Source: JANXVY01 sp034408685
GTDB lineage: Bacteria > Pseudomonadota > Alphaproteobacteria > Rhizobiales > Hyphomicrobiaceae
DNA length: 64,000 nucleotides
Assembly: GCA_034408685.1 (NCBI GenBank)
Contig: JAWXCP010000066.1
Location: 1-64,000, forward strand
Direction: 5' to 3'
This document shows positions 17,351-26,250 of this stretch, piece by piece. Every line of letters begins with the position of its first letter. Positions within the stretch are counted from its first letter, which is position 1. Under the pieces are notes generated by a model. The model was not told the DNA's origin, searched no databases, and worked only from the letters and a program-made list of their open reading frames with translations. Made by a program: the position numbers and the translations under genes.

Positions 17351-17974
17351 TCATGCAAGTGTCACTGGCTCGAAGAACTGCGGGGCCTCGGAGCGGTCGA
17401 ACATGCCATAGTCACGTGAGATGAGCGACAGACGGGCGATCGCGACGGTTGGCTGCGAAGCGAGGGTGCTAAGCAGGTTCTCACCTTCCGCTCGGCTTGC
17501 GACCTCGATGATGCAGATCCCGAGATCGGGCTCGTAGACGCTCTGGAAGCGGCTCGCACCCGAGGCAACCGCGACACCATGGCCCCGCGTTGCCACGGTC
17601 AAGATGTAACGCGCAGTGCGTGGACCCTGGTCGTAGGCCACGGCGGATTCGTGACCATGGCCGAACACGTCTCGATCCGGGCCGATCTCGGCGATGACTT
17701 GTCCGACCCTGAGGCGGTAGTCGGCAAGGATGTCGGTACGCCCGCACACTTGCGCGCGATGGTGGGCCCCATTTGCCCGCCAGCGGGCCATGCTCGCTTC
17801 GTCACGCCAGTATTGGTGGGAGAGAAACCAACCGGGTCGATCGTCACTGCGCGACCGGTCGAGAAATAGTAGCCCGCCGGAGTCATCTAGCGTCGGCTTT
17901 AACGCGGCGGCCATTTCGAAATAGGCGGCCTCGCGATCCGGCTTGGGTAACACCTCGAAGATGAGCATCAACAT
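17351..17974 (-). CDS. Antibiotic biosynthesis monooxygenase (ABM)-type dimeric alpha/beta-barrel protein
   Basis: About 207 residues from ATG 17974, which has GGAG 9 nt upstream; a TTG at 17995 overlapping the carboxylase stop is possible. The first 95 residues (MLMLIFEVLPKPDREAAYFEMAAALKP in part, then SHQYWRDEASMARWR) look like an ABM domain. The C-terminal half (about 105-200) may be a second, diverged copy (ARYILTVATRG, CIIEVASRAEGENLLSTL). Such proteins act as haem-degrading, quinone or stress-related oxygenases. The specific reaction is unknown. It follows the carboxylase gene by 17 bp, suggesting cotranscription. Confidence 0.65.
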   Translation of the reverse strand: MLMLIFEVLPKPDREAAYFEMAAALKPTLDDSGGLLFLDRSRSDDRPGWFLSHQYWRDEASMARWRANGAHHRAQVCGRTDILADYRLRVGQVIAEIGPDRDVFGHGHESAVAYDQGPRTARYILTVATRGHGVAVASGASRFQSVYEPDLGICIIEVASRAEGENLLSTLASQPTVAIARLSLISRDYGMFDRSEAPQFFEPVTLA

Positions 17975-17991
17975 CGGTCGTTGCTCCAACG

Positions 17992-20010
17992 TCAAGCAAA
18001 CTCGAGGATCACCGCGTCTACGGCGAGGCTGTCTCCGGCCTTGGCGTTGACCTTGGCGACGACGCCGTCGCGCTCGGCGCGCAAGATATTTTCCATCTTC
18101 ATCGCCTCGACGATGGCAAGGCTGTCGCCAGCCTTCACGTCCTGGCCGACATCAACATGCACGGCTTTGACCAAGCCCGGCATCGGACACAGCAAGTACT
18201 TGCTCATGTCGGCTGGAACCTTGATCGGCATCAGCGCCACAAGTTCAGCTTCGCGTTCGGTGTAGACAAAGGCTGCGGCCTGAACGCCCCTGTAGGCGAG
18301 GTTATAGCCATTGAGCACCGGCCGCACTTGGACTGCAGCCAGCGCACCGCCGACGGTGCCGTTCCATACCGGCGCGCCAGGTGCCCAAGCAGACACGATC
18401 TCGAGCGTCTCGCCGCGACCGTTCGCGCCATCGAGCAACGTCACGTAAACAGGACCCTCGCCCGCACCGGCGACTTCTACGTGTTGGGTCGCAGCCCCGA
18501 CCCTGACCACGCGACGCGACGCGAACTGCACCGGCGTGCCCGTCATCTGGTTGGTGATGGCGCGACGGCGCTGATTGCCCTTGTGGTCGATACTGGCTGC
18601 GATGCACGCCAGGACCCGCAGTTCTGCGCCCTCGGCCGCACGCGGGGTAAACCCGTCGGGGAACTCTTCCTTGATAAAGCCCGTCGAGATGTTTCCCGAT
18701 CTCCAGCGCGGATGCTGCATCAGGGCCGACAGGAACGGGATATTGTGTGAGATGCCGTCGATATAAAACGCGTCGAGGGCGTCGGCTTGCGCATCGATCG
18801 CCATCTCGCGGGTTGGCGCATGGGTGACCAGCTTGGCGATCATCGGATCATAATACATCGAGATCTCGCCGCCCTCCGTCACGCCGGTATCGTTTCGGAC
18901 CGTGCGGCCGCCAATTCGATCCTCAGCCGGCGGCCGGTATTTAACCAGGCGCCCAATCGACGGCAGAAAGTTGCGATACGGGTCCTCGGCATAAATCCGG
19001 CTTTCGACCGCCCAGCCGTCGAGCTTCACGTCGGACTGTTTGAAACTCAACTTTTCGCCAGCAGCAACGCGGATCATCTGCTCGACGAGGTCGATGCCAG
19101 TGATCATCTCGGTCACCGGATGCTCGACCTGGAGGCGCGTGTTCATCTCGAGGAAGAAGAACGAACGGTCCTGGCCGGCGACGAACTCGACCGTGCCAGC
19201 GCTGTCGTAGCCAACCGCGCGGGCGAGAGCCACCGCCTGCTCGCCCATCGCCTTACGGGTCTTCTCGTCCAACAGCGGTGAGGGCGCCTCCTCGACGACC
19301 TTCTGGTTGCGGCGCTGGATCGAGCACTCGCGCTCGCCAAGATAGACGATATTGCCGTGTTTATCGCCGAGCACCTGAATCTCGATGTGGCGCGGATTGA
19401 CGATGAACTTTTCGATGAACACCCGGTCGTCGCCGAACGACGACTTGGCCTCCGAGCGCGACGCGTCAAAGCCCTCCGTCACCTCCGACGTCGAATGCGC
19501 GATGCGCATGCCCTTGCCGCCGCCGCCAGCCGATGCCTTGATCATCACCGGGTAGCCGATCTCATCGGCAATTCGGATCGCCTGGGCGGCGTCGGCAATC
19601 TCGCCAAGATACCCCGGCACCGTCGAAACGTTGGCCTTGGCAGCGGCTTTCTTCGATTCGATCTTGTCGCCCATGGCCGCGATCGCGCCGCGGTTGGGGC
19701 CGATAAACACGATCCCGTGTTTGGCGAGTTCGACCGGAAACGCCTCGCGCTCGGACAGAAAGCCGTAACCCGGGTGCACTGCTTGCGCGCCCGTCGCTTT
19801 ACAGGCTGCGATGATTTTGTCGATCACAAGATAGGACTGCGCGGCCGCCGCCGGCCCGATATGGATCGCTTCATCGGCCATCTCGACGTGGAGCCCATCC
19901 CGGTCCGCGTCGGAATAGACCGCCACCGTAGCGATGCCCATTCGACGGGCTGTCTTGATCACGCGGCAAGCGATTTCGCCCCGGTTGGCGATGAGGATTT
20001 TCTGAAACAT
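17992..20010 (-). CDS. pccA: Acetyl/propionyl-CoA carboxylase alpha subunit (biotin carboxylase and biotin carrier)
   Basis: 672 residues from ATG 20010. The biotin carboxylase begins FQKILIANRGEIACRVIKTA and contains the glycine-rich ATP-binding SAGGGGKGMRI. A linker/BT-like region follows, then a C-terminal biotinyl domain with EAMKMEN, Lys638 being the biotin site. The length and BT region favour propionyl-CoA carboxylase (with PccB) over plain AccC. It makes (S)-methylmalonyl-CoA, used in the ethylmalonyl-CoA pathway of alphaproteobacterial methylotrophs. pccB and the mutase are not in the window. The upstream 176 bp hold no gene. Confidence 0.92.
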   Translation of the reverse strand: MFQKILIANRGEIACRVIKTARRMGIATVAVYSDADRDGLHVEMADEAIHIGPAAAAQSYLVIDKIIAACKATGAQAVHPGYGFLSEREAFPVELAKHGIVFIGPNRGAIAAMGDKIESKKAAAKANVSTVPGYLGEIADAAQAIRIADEIGYPVMIKASAGGGGKGMRIAHSTSEVTEGFDASRSEAKSSFGDDRVFIEKFIVNPRHIEIQVLGDKHGNIVYLGERECSIQRRNQKVVEEAPSPLLDEKTRKAMGEQAVALARAVGYDSAGTVEFVAGQDRSFFFLEMNTRLQVEHPVTEMITGIDLVEQMIRVAAGEKLSFKQSDVKLDGWAVESRIYAEDPYRNFLPSIGRLVKYRPPAEDRIGGRTVRNDTGVTEGGEISMYYDPMIAKLVTHAPTREMAIDAQADALDAFYIDGISHNIPFLSALMQHPRWRSGNISTGFIKEEFPDGFTPRAAEGAELRVLACIAASIDHKGNQRRRAITNQMTGTPVQFASRRVVRVGAATQHVEVAGAGEGPVYVTLLDGANGRGETLEIVSAWAPGAPVWNGTVGGALAAVQVRPVLNGYNLAYRGVQAAAFVYTEREAELVALMPIKVPADMSKYLLCPMPGLVKAVHVDVGQDVKAGDSLAIVEAMKMENILRAERDGVVAKVNAKAGDSLAVDAVILEFA

Positions 20011-20186
20011 GGGTGGGCGGGTGTCCTTGACGTGGCGGCGGAGAGAAGCGCCGCAACTATAGTATCCACCACTGTATGGGCAAGGCTCGACCTTAACCAC
20101 CCTGACCGCAACCGCAGTCCTAATCCCTATAGCGAACCCGGATAGCCGCGCTGTCCTATTATTCCGGCGTCGTCAAACGCGACCGG

Positions 20187-21701
20187 TCAGTCCCACCAGC
20201 CGGTGTCCACAGGGCGGTAGACCCGGCGGCGCGCATCGCGAGGTTGCGAGTACGGATTCGATTGGCTGAAGACACTGAAAAAGCCGTTGTCGTTCCATGG
20301 CTGATACTGCGGCACCGGCGGCGGCGGCGGGGTCGGCTTGCGGGTCACGAAACCACCCTGCGGTTGGTTGCTCAACACCGTGACAAATTCCGTTCGATAG
20401 TTTGTCTCCGCGCTCAGTGGCTCGTCCGAGACGACAATTGAGGAATTTGGCAGCGCGGTCGGCGCGATGCGGTTGAGCACATCTTGGGGAATGGTGATGC
20501 GGTCGAGCGCATTTTTTGCACCATCTCCATTATCAATCGTCACCGCAGCCCAGCGAAGACCGGAGCCGCTGCGCGCCATCGCTGTGAACACATGGGTGCC
20601 GATCGGCTTGTCGGGATCGCGGATTGTGACAGGAACCTCGATCGTGGCATCGAACACTTCGCCGCCGTCCGCCCACGGCTTGCGGGTATTGCGCCGCACA
20701 TACAGCTTCTGTGTCGCGCGACTGATGTAGACCGACACTGGCACCAGGGCGAGCTTGGCCTCGGTTGCCGCTTTGGTTGCGACCGCTTTTTTATCGGCGG
20801 CGGCCTTTGCCGTCTCCTTCGCGATCGCCGCCCCATCGGACTTCGAACTCGCGCCTGCTCGGACCGCCTCGAGTTGCGAGGCGACGGTCATGGCCGTCGA
20901 TGCCGCCTTGAGGACCCGCTCTTCCGCACGCGCCCTGGCCTCGTCGGTTTTGGCGGCGGCAAACGCCTTGTTGGCCGAGGCAAACTCAGCGTCGGCTCTG
21001 GACTTCAGATCTTCGAACTTGCGAAGAGAAGCCAGTGCAGAAGCGGTCTCGCGGGCAGCCGTTGCGGCTGCCTTCTTCGCATCATTTGCCAGTTGAGCGG
21101 CATCGGCTGCGTCACGTTCGGCCGCATCAGCGCGCGTTGGAGCCGCGGCTAGAGCCTGCGGGTCAGGCACGAGCAGCGCCGGGTGAGCAATCGACACGGG
21201 CGACGCGTCGGTCGGCGAGACGATCACCCGCATCCCGATCCGTGTCTTGGAAAACAGGTCTTCGGCAAAGTCGAACGGCATCCGCACACAGCCTTTGGAT
21301 GCGGGATAGCCCGGCAATGGGCCACCGTGCAGCGCAACTCCATTCCACGTGAGCCGCTGCATGTGCGGCATCCACGCGTCGTCGTAGAGGTTCGAGCGAT
21401 GCTCCGCGTTCTTTTGGACAACGGCGAAGACCCCGGCTGGCGTCTCGCGTCCGGTGATGCCAGTCGATATCGGCGCGCTCATGATCCAGCCGTCGGCGTC
21501 GTAGACAACAACTTGCTGCGTCTTGATCGACACGATCGCCATGACCGGCTCGCCGGCGTCGCGCTGCGCTGTCATTACCGCGGGGGCCGTCGAGCGCGCA
21601 TTTTTCGGATTGGCGCTCGCGGTCACCATCGGCAGCGCCGCCAGAGCCAAAAGTGTCGCAATGCCGACCAGCCTAAAGCGTCGAAAAGTCGTGTGCGGCA
21701 T
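20187..21701 (-). CDS. L,D-transpeptidase (YkuD) family protein with Ala-rich central coiled region
   Basis: 504 residues from ATG 21701 with a signal peptide (LVGIATLLALAALPMVTASA). The YkuD domain (about 52-165) contains HGGPLPGYPASKGCVRMP with His125 and nucleophile Cys138. An Ala/Lys-rich helical segment follows (about 190-310), then a second beta-rich domain (about 320-420). It should cross-link peptidoglycan or attach proteins to it in the periplasm. The C-terminal domain looks like a diverged repeat of the YkuD beta-sheet without the Cys. It is encoded separately from the sulfur genes upstream. Confidence 0.87.
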   Translation of the reverse strand: MPHTTFRRFRLVGIATLLALAALPMVTASANPKNARSTAPAVMTAQRDAGEPVMAIVSIKTQQVVVYDADGWIMSAPISTGITGRETPAGVFAVVQKNAEHRSNLYDDAWMPHMQRLTWNGVALHGGPLPGYPASKGCVRMPFDFAEDLFSKTRIGMRVIVSPTDASPVSIAHPALLVPDPQALAAAPTRADAAERDAADAAQLANDAKKAAATAARETASALASLRKFEDLKSRADAEFASANKAFAAAKTDEARARAEERVLKAASTAMTVASQLEAVRAGASSKSDGAAIAKETAKAAADKKAVATKAATEAKLALVPVSVYISRATQKLYVRRNTRKPWADGGEVFDATIEVPVTIRDPDKPIGTHVFTAMARSGSGLRWAAVTIDNGDGAKNALDRITIPQDVLNRIAPTALPNSSIVVSDEPLSAETNYRTEFVTVLSNQPQGGFVTRKPTPPPPPVPQYQPWNDNGFFSVFSQSNPYSQPRDARRRVYRPVDTGWWD

Positions 21702-21789
21702 CAGAAGTCCCTCTCGCGATCGCATCGATAGCCACTAATCTGTGATTGCAGCGATCCGGTGTCAAATCGTGACATGGCGAGCGTGAACG

Positions 21790-21828
21790 GGCCTACCTAA
21801 CTGGCCTACCGAAAGGGCCTACCTCCGC
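21790..21828. repeat. Three direct repeats of GGCCTACC at a 13-bp period
   Basis: GGCCTACC occurs at 21790, 21803 and 21816, exactly 13 bp apart, in the 205-bp gap between the rhodanese stop and the L,D-transpeptidase start. A GC-rich inverted repeat CCGCCgaGGCGG follows at 21826-21837. The site could be a regulator array or a replication-slippage product; no regulator can be named. Confidence 0.45.
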
Positions 21829-21906
21829 CGAGGCGGCGGGAGTGCGAAAAGGACAGATCGTCCAGCTATCGGCCCGCCAAATCGCTTTTCGAACGGCACA
21901 TGATCG

Positions 21907-22479
21907 TTACCGGGACGGCAAATATACTTTGGACTTGTCCAGCTTGTAGCTCCACGGCAGTCCGGCATTTTTCCAGCCGTTGACGTCCCGACGCCCGTCC
22001 TTCGAAAGGTCGCCTTCAAAACCATCGACTTGGCTCCAAACGTTGGGGAAGCCAGCATCCGCCAGTGTGTTCACGGCACGCGCCGAACGCTCACCCGAAC
22101 GGCACATCACGATGATGCGATCGGTTTTTGTCAGCCCCTTTGCTGTCAGCAGTTTGTCGACCGCGACGGTAAACGCCGGATTGGCATCGAGTTTGAACCG
22201 CCCGTTCTTATCGTCCCATTCGCCAAACTCGTTCATCTCGACGTAGGGGATCTGTCCATCGACGAGCGCTGTCATGCCTATGAACTGGACCTCCGCGCGG
22301 GTCCGTACATCGACAAAGAGCGTCTTGGTTGGGTCCGATGTAACGATCGAATGCGCCTCGCTGGCGGTCAGATATTTGCCAAGCTTCGTCTGCTTGGACT
22401 TGTCTGGCTCAGCGGCAAGCGCCGCGTGACCTGCGGCCAACGCAATAACGGCGCATAGTGTCAAAATGAACGAGCGCAT
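21907..22479 (-). CDS. Periplasmic rhodanese-domain sulfurtransferase
   Basis: 190 residues from ATG 22479. A signal peptide ends near AALAAE. The rhodanese domain follows with FVDVRTRAEVQFIG and the active-site loop CRSGERS, Cys126. Single-domain periplasmic rhodaneses pass sulfane sulfur and often accompany sox or PQQ gene sets. It is last in the minus-strand sox-associated operon, 24 bp after the metallo-beta-lactamase gene. Confidence 0.88.
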   Translation of the reverse strand: MRSFILTLCAVIALAAGHAALAAEPDKSKQTKLGKYLTASEAHSIVTSDPTKTLFVDVRTRAEVQFIGMTALVDGQIPYVEMNEFGEWDDKNGRFKLDANPAFTVAVDKLLTAKGLTKTDRIIVMCRSGERSARAVNTLADAGFPNVWSQVDGFEGDLSKDGRRDVNGWKNAGLPWSYKLDKSKVYLPSR

Positions 22480-22502
22480 GGTCAACCTTTGAAATCATTC
22501 AG

Positions 22503-23531
22503 TTACGACGGAACGAACCGATAGGCTGATTGGTTCCGCTCCACCCGCCCGATCCCGGGCCACGGCAGATGATAGCCGAGCAGCCGCATTCGGTCCGTCG
22601 CCAACATGTCGAGTGTCCGCTTGCGTGCGGCAACCGCGCGGTCGGGCTCGACGTCGGGTCCCCATGTCCAATCGGGCTTGGCAAACGAGACAACCGGGTT
22701 GGTCAGCACATCGCCGCCGATCAGAATCTGTTCGGCCCCAGACGAGACCGCAACCGAGACGTGTCCCGGCGTGTGTCCGGCCGTGTCGACGAGTGTGACG
22801 CCCGGTACGATTTCAGCCCCTGGCTTGATGGCCTCAATGCGATCGCGCAGGCCGTCCAGCCGACGCACGATGCCGAGCGCCATGCCTCGTATCGCCTCAG
22901 GGACTTCGTTTGCGATATTCGGGCGCCGCCAATAGTCGAGTTCGGCCGCCGGCATCACATGGCGGGCTTTCGCAAACCGGCTCGCATCGTCGAACGGATC
23001 GATCACGCCCCAGAAGTGGTCTGCGTGGGCGTGGGTGAAGACGACGTGCGTCACGCTATCGGCCGTGATGCCGGCAGCCTCCAGATTGGCCGCAAATCGT
23101 CCCGTCGTCGGCATGAAATCTGTTCCGCCACCGCAATCGATGACGATCGTCGCGTCTGGCGTTTTGACAACCGTGACGTTGACCTCGCCGCGCAGCGCGG
23201 AGGCGTTCGCGGGCAAGTTTCCGCCGTTGGCTAGAAACAGCGCGGTAATCTCGTCGCGAGAGCGTCCAGGCAGCAGGAGGTCGAACGGTAGTGTGATGTC
23301 TCCGTCGGATACGACAGTGATCTCGAACGACCCGACGGCAAGGCGATGTGTCGTTGGCGGGCTGGCCCAAGCCGGCGTAATCCATGGGGCCCGCGCAACC
23401 CATGGTTCCCGCGTTGACCACGGGGGCAACGGCAACCCTGCAACCGCAAGCGGGGCCAACGCCGCCCCGCCCAGGAGACCGACGATCCGGCGCCGGGTGA
23501 GAAAATGGAAATCGTCTCGACGATGGTTCAT
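22503..23531 (-). CDS. Tat-exported metallo-beta-lactamase fold protein (SoxH-like)
   Basis: 342 residues with a twin-Arg signal (LTRRRIVGLLGGAALAP). The metallo-beta-lactamase core has HAHADH at 167-172, then GHTPGHVSVAV and GGDVLTNP as further metal-ligand motifs. SoxH of Paracoccus is a periplasmic protein of this family at the end of the sox cluster, with unproven function. The place beside a flavocytochrome and a rhodanese supports a sulfur role, perhaps hydrolysis of glutathione-bound or protein-bound sulfur. That role is inference. Confidence 0.82.
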   Translation of the reverse strand: MNHRRDDFHFLTRRRIVGLLGGAALAPLAVAGLPLPPWSTREPWVARAPWITPAWASPPTTHRLAVGSFEITVVSDGDITLPFDLLLPGRSRDEITALFLANGGNLPANASALRGEVNVTVVKTPDATIVIDCGGGTDFMPTTGRFAANLEAAGITADSVTHVVFTHAHADHFWGVIDPFDDASRFAKARHVMPAAELDYWRRPNIANEVPEAIRGMALGIVRRLDGLRDRIEAIKPGAEIVPGVTLVDTAGHTPGHVSVAVSSGAEQILIGGDVLTNPVVSFAKPDWTWGPDVEPDRAVAARKRTLDMLATDRMRLLGYHLPWPGIGRVERNQSAYRFVPS

Positions 23532-23586
23532 GTGAACAGAACTGTCACGACACGATCCTCCAAGTTATCCGCCAAGTCGCGCGATC

Positions 23587-24867
23587 TCAGCCGAACATGT
23601 CAGCCGTGATCCCGGCATACCATCCCATGTTCTCGACCTGGGTCTGTTTGCGAAGATCAGCCGTCTCGCCGGTCTTTGATACAAACGTCTCGACCGCACC
23701 GATCTTGCCGTCCTTGGCCTCATAGCGGCCGCCAACCTTCACCGTATCGTCCGTGCTGAGCATCGACCAGCACGTGTTGGTGTAGCGGGCCGGGAACGTC
23801 TTGGCCTCGGTCAATTCACCCCGCACAATCATCGCCGCGACCTTGGCTTGGCTATTGGCCGAAAACGCCGACTTCGGCATATCGCCTGCGATGCACGCAT
23901 CGCCAATGATGAAAATGTTCTGGTCCTTCGCCGACTTCATGCTGGCTGGATCGATCGGACAGAAGCCGCTCTCGTTGGCGAGGTCCGCGCCCAACGCGAT
24001 TTTGCCAGCGGTCTGTTTTGGAATGACATTGACCAGGGCGACGTTCTTGTAACTCTCGAAACCCGTTTCGACCGTGTTCGTCTTTGGATCGACGGATTTG
24101 ATGCCATCGTGGATCTTGGGGCTCAGCCACTCGACCATGCCGGGATAGTGCTTTTCCCATCCCTCCTGGAATAGTGCCTGCTTGGAAAACGTTTCCTTCG
24201 GGTCGAGGATGATGATCTTCGCCTTCGTCTTTCCTGCCGATTTGAGCACATGCGCCATCATGGACACACGTTCATAGGGACCCGGCGGGCAACGGTACGG
24301 GTTGGGCGGGGCGATCATCACGATCACGCCCCCATCGGGCACCGCCTCGAGACGCTTGCGAAGAAGCTCCGTCTGCGGGCCAGCCTTCCAGGCATGCGGC
24401 ATCGCTTCTTCGTGCTCGCGGCCCCAGCCGGGAACGCTATCATACTTGAGATCGATGCCGGGCGAGAGGACGAGCCGGTCGTATTCCATCATCGACCCGT
24501 CGGCGAGCTTGACCTGCTTCTTGTCGCGATCGATCTGGACGGCGGCCTGATGGACCATTTTGATCCCGTGGGCCGCGGCGAGCTTATCGTAGCCGTGGGT
24601 CAATTCCGTCATCGGGCGGAAACCGCCAAGATAGAGGTTCGAGTGGAAGCAGGTCACGAATTGCTTCGACGGTTCGACGATCGAAACCGAGATGGCGCCA
24701 GCCGAATCCTTTGCAATGTACCGGGCCGCCGTGGCCCCGCCGGGTCCACCGCCAAGTACGACGACACGAGGTTTAGCCTGCCCGAGCACGGCGGGTGCGC
24801 CGAGCGCCAGCGTGCCGAGCGCGGCTGTTCCTGCCGTTGCCAACAGCTTGCGGCGAGAAATCTGCAT
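23587..24867 (-). CDS. soxF: Flavocytochrome c sulfide dehydrogenase flavoprotein subunit (SoxF/FccB)
   Basis: 426 residues. A twin-Arg signal (ISRRKLLATAGTAALG) precedes FAD-binding RVVVLGGGPGGATAARY, with the family motifs FVTCFHSNLYLGG, YDRLVLSPGI and FIIGDACIAGDMPKSAFSA. Cys residues in VTCFHS and SGFCPID match the redox/FAD-linked cysteines of the family. With the cytochrome c encoded next it would oxidise sulfide or protein-bound persulfide in the periplasm and reduce cytochrome c. It lies 58 bp downstream of the cytochrome gene. Confidence 0.92.
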   Translation of the reverse strand: MQISRRKLLATAGTAALGTLALGAPAVLGQAKPRVVVLGGGPGGATAARYIAKDSAGAISVSIVEPSKQFVTCFHSNLYLGGFRPMTELTHGYDKLAAAHGIKMVHQAAVQIDRDKKQVKLADGSMMEYDRLVLSPGIDLKYDSVPGWGREHEEAMPHAWKAGPQTELLRKRLEAVPDGGVIVMIAPPNPYRCPPGPYERVSMMAHVLKSAGKTKAKIIILDPKETFSKQALFQEGWEKHYPGMVEWLSPKIHDGIKSVDPKTNTVETGFESYKNVALVNVIPKQTAGKIALGADLANESGFCPIDPASMKSAKDQNIFIIGDACIAGDMPKSAFSANSQAKVAAMIVRGELTEAKTFPARYTNTCWSMLSTDDTVKVGGRYEAKDGKIGAVETFVSKTGETADLRKQTQVENMGWYAGITADMFG

Positions 24868-24925
24868 TGACGTTCCCTTCCCTGTTGTGGACGCGCGATT
24901 TTTTATCTGCGCCTTTTCGTTCTTG

Positions 24926-25267
24926 CTAACACATTCCGATAAGTTGGCATCGTGATGGCTTAACCGTCGCGAAGTAGGCTGCCAGCGCCTCGACTTCCTC
25001 TTTTGTCAAGCGTCCCGCGATGGTCTGCATAATCGGGTTGTCGCGGGTCTTGTCGCGATATGACGACATCACAGCTGCGAACTGGTCGGTAGGCCAGCCG
25101 ACAATCGACGGGATGCCGTTATCGGCACCAACCGGGCTGTGGCACGTCACGCATTCACCCGACAGATATTCGCCGAACGCGGCATCTGCAGCCCGCGCCT
25201 GACCGGCGTGCTGCAATGCCAACAATATGGCCGCGCCAGCCATGACCGCAAAATTTGTCGGCATCAC
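24926..25267 (-). CDS. Small periplasmic c-type cytochrome, partner of the flavoprotein (SoxE/FccA-like)
   Basis: 113 residues with a signal peptide (AILLALQHAGQARA) and one haem site CVTCH (Cys39-His43). A Met in DNPIMQTIAGRLT is the likely axial ligand. The size and the gene order before soxF point to the haem subunit of a flavocytochrome c. It has one haem, whereas FccA of Allochromatium and SoxE of Paracoccus are dihaem. Confidence 0.85.
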   Translation of the reverse strand: MMPTNFAVMAGAAILLALQHAGQARAADAAFGEYLSGECVTCHSPVGADNGIPSIVGWPTDQFAAVMSSYRDKTRDNPIMQTIAGRLTKEEVEALAAYFATVKPSRCQLIGMC

Positions 25268-25338
25268 CCCAAGTCCTCAGTCCGCTCAATATCAATCGAT
25301 GAACTCAACGACCCAAGTTCATCGACCCACATTCAATC

Positions 25339-25401
25339 GACCCGGATCGATTACCAATCAACCTGGATCGATCATCAGTCGACCTGGATCGATCATCAGT
25401 C
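25339..25401. repeat. Three tandem 21-bp repeats at the 3' end of soxD
   Basis: Units start at 25339, 25360 and 25381, with consensus GACCTGGATCGATCATCAGTC; the first is diverged and the second and third differ at one base. The last unit supplies the soxD stop codon, so the array probably grew by slippage just outside the coding region. Weaker related half-units (TCGACCCACATTCAATCGACC) extend leftward to about 25310. The 128-bp gap before the cytochrome start holds nothing else. Confidence 0.75.
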
Positions 25402-26250
25402 GACTCTGGGTCCATCTTTCTTGTCTGGCGTCACATCGAGAACCATAGCTCGGCTGGTGACTTTGCGGTCAGGTGCGCAGTCCTTCATGCACACGTCGCG
25501 CTTCCAGAAATGCCGCTCCGTCGTCTCTCGATCGTCATCGTAAAAGCCGTCGGCGTTCGGCAGCTTCACGCTGTTATAGGTTGCTGCGCTGAGTTCAAAA
25601 TTCGAATCTTTGATAACGTCATTCATTTGTAAGATGTAGGCGACGACAGCGTAAAGCTCATCGCCGGTCAACGACTGGGCGTTGCCATAGGGCATGGCGC
25701 GACGGACATAGTCGAACACCGTCGAAACCGACGGCCAGAACGAGCCGATGGTCTTTTCCGGCCGCTCGGCTTTCAACGTGCCAAGTCCACCGGCCAGCAC
25801 TGGCCAGCGGTCGAGGCCCTGGCCGAACTCACCGTGGCACGACGCGCATCGCTCGATGAAGACCGTCTCGCCCTGAGCTGCGGTGCCTTTGCCCGGCGGC
25901 AGCCCCGCGCCATCGGGGCGCACATCGATATCCCAACCGGCGATCTGTTCTGCGGTTGCCGACGTGCCGACGCCAATTTTCGGCCCTGGCGGGGCAACTT
26001 TCGGCCCTGCCGGGGCAACGACCTTGTCGATAACTCCTGGCTTATCGGCCGCGACCGCTGGCGGCTTGCCTGTCTGGGTGCTTGGCTGGGTGCCTGACTG
26101 GGCCCCCGTTTGCGCCCCCGTTTGCGCCCCTGTCTGCGCCTTCGGGGCAGGCTGTGCAGTAACGATTCCCGCTACACCGATCCCCGACGCCACTGTCGCG
26201 ACAATCCCGACTGCGGCGACGGCTCCGATCAACTTAGCCGATTTCAACAT
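25396..26250 (-). CDS. soxD: SoxD, cytochrome c subunit of sulfane dehydrogenase SoxCD
   Basis: 284 residues. A signal/anchor helix (4-30) is followed by a low-complexity linker of AQTG-like repeats (about 38-60) encoded by 12-bp DNA repeats near 26101-26140. The haem domain has CASCH (Cys135-His139) and the axial Met in RRAMPYGNAQ. A later RDVCMKDC pair is typical of SoxD. It accepts electrons from the molybdenum subunit SoxC while protein-bound sulfane sulfur is oxidised. The gene overlaps the soxC stop by 17 bp. Confidence 0.93.
   Translation of the reverse strand: MLKSAKLIGAVAAVGIVATVASGIGVAGIVTAQPAPKAQTGAQTGAQTGAQSGTQPSTQTGKPPAVAADKPGVIDKVVAPAGPKVAPPGPKIGVGTSATAEQIAGWDIDVRPDGAGLPPGKGTAAQGETVFIERCASCHGEFGQGLDRWPVLAGGLGTLKAERPEKTIGSFWPSVSTVFDYVRRAMPYGNAQSLTGDELYAVVAYILQMNDVIKDSNFELSAATYNSVKLPNADGFYDDDRETTERHFWKRDVCMKDCAPDRKVTSRAMVLDVTPDKKDGPRVD

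Noticed and set aside
25310..25401. Possible CRISPR-like array
   Set aside because: The 21-bp units are directly abutting without spacers, so this is a simple tandem repeat.
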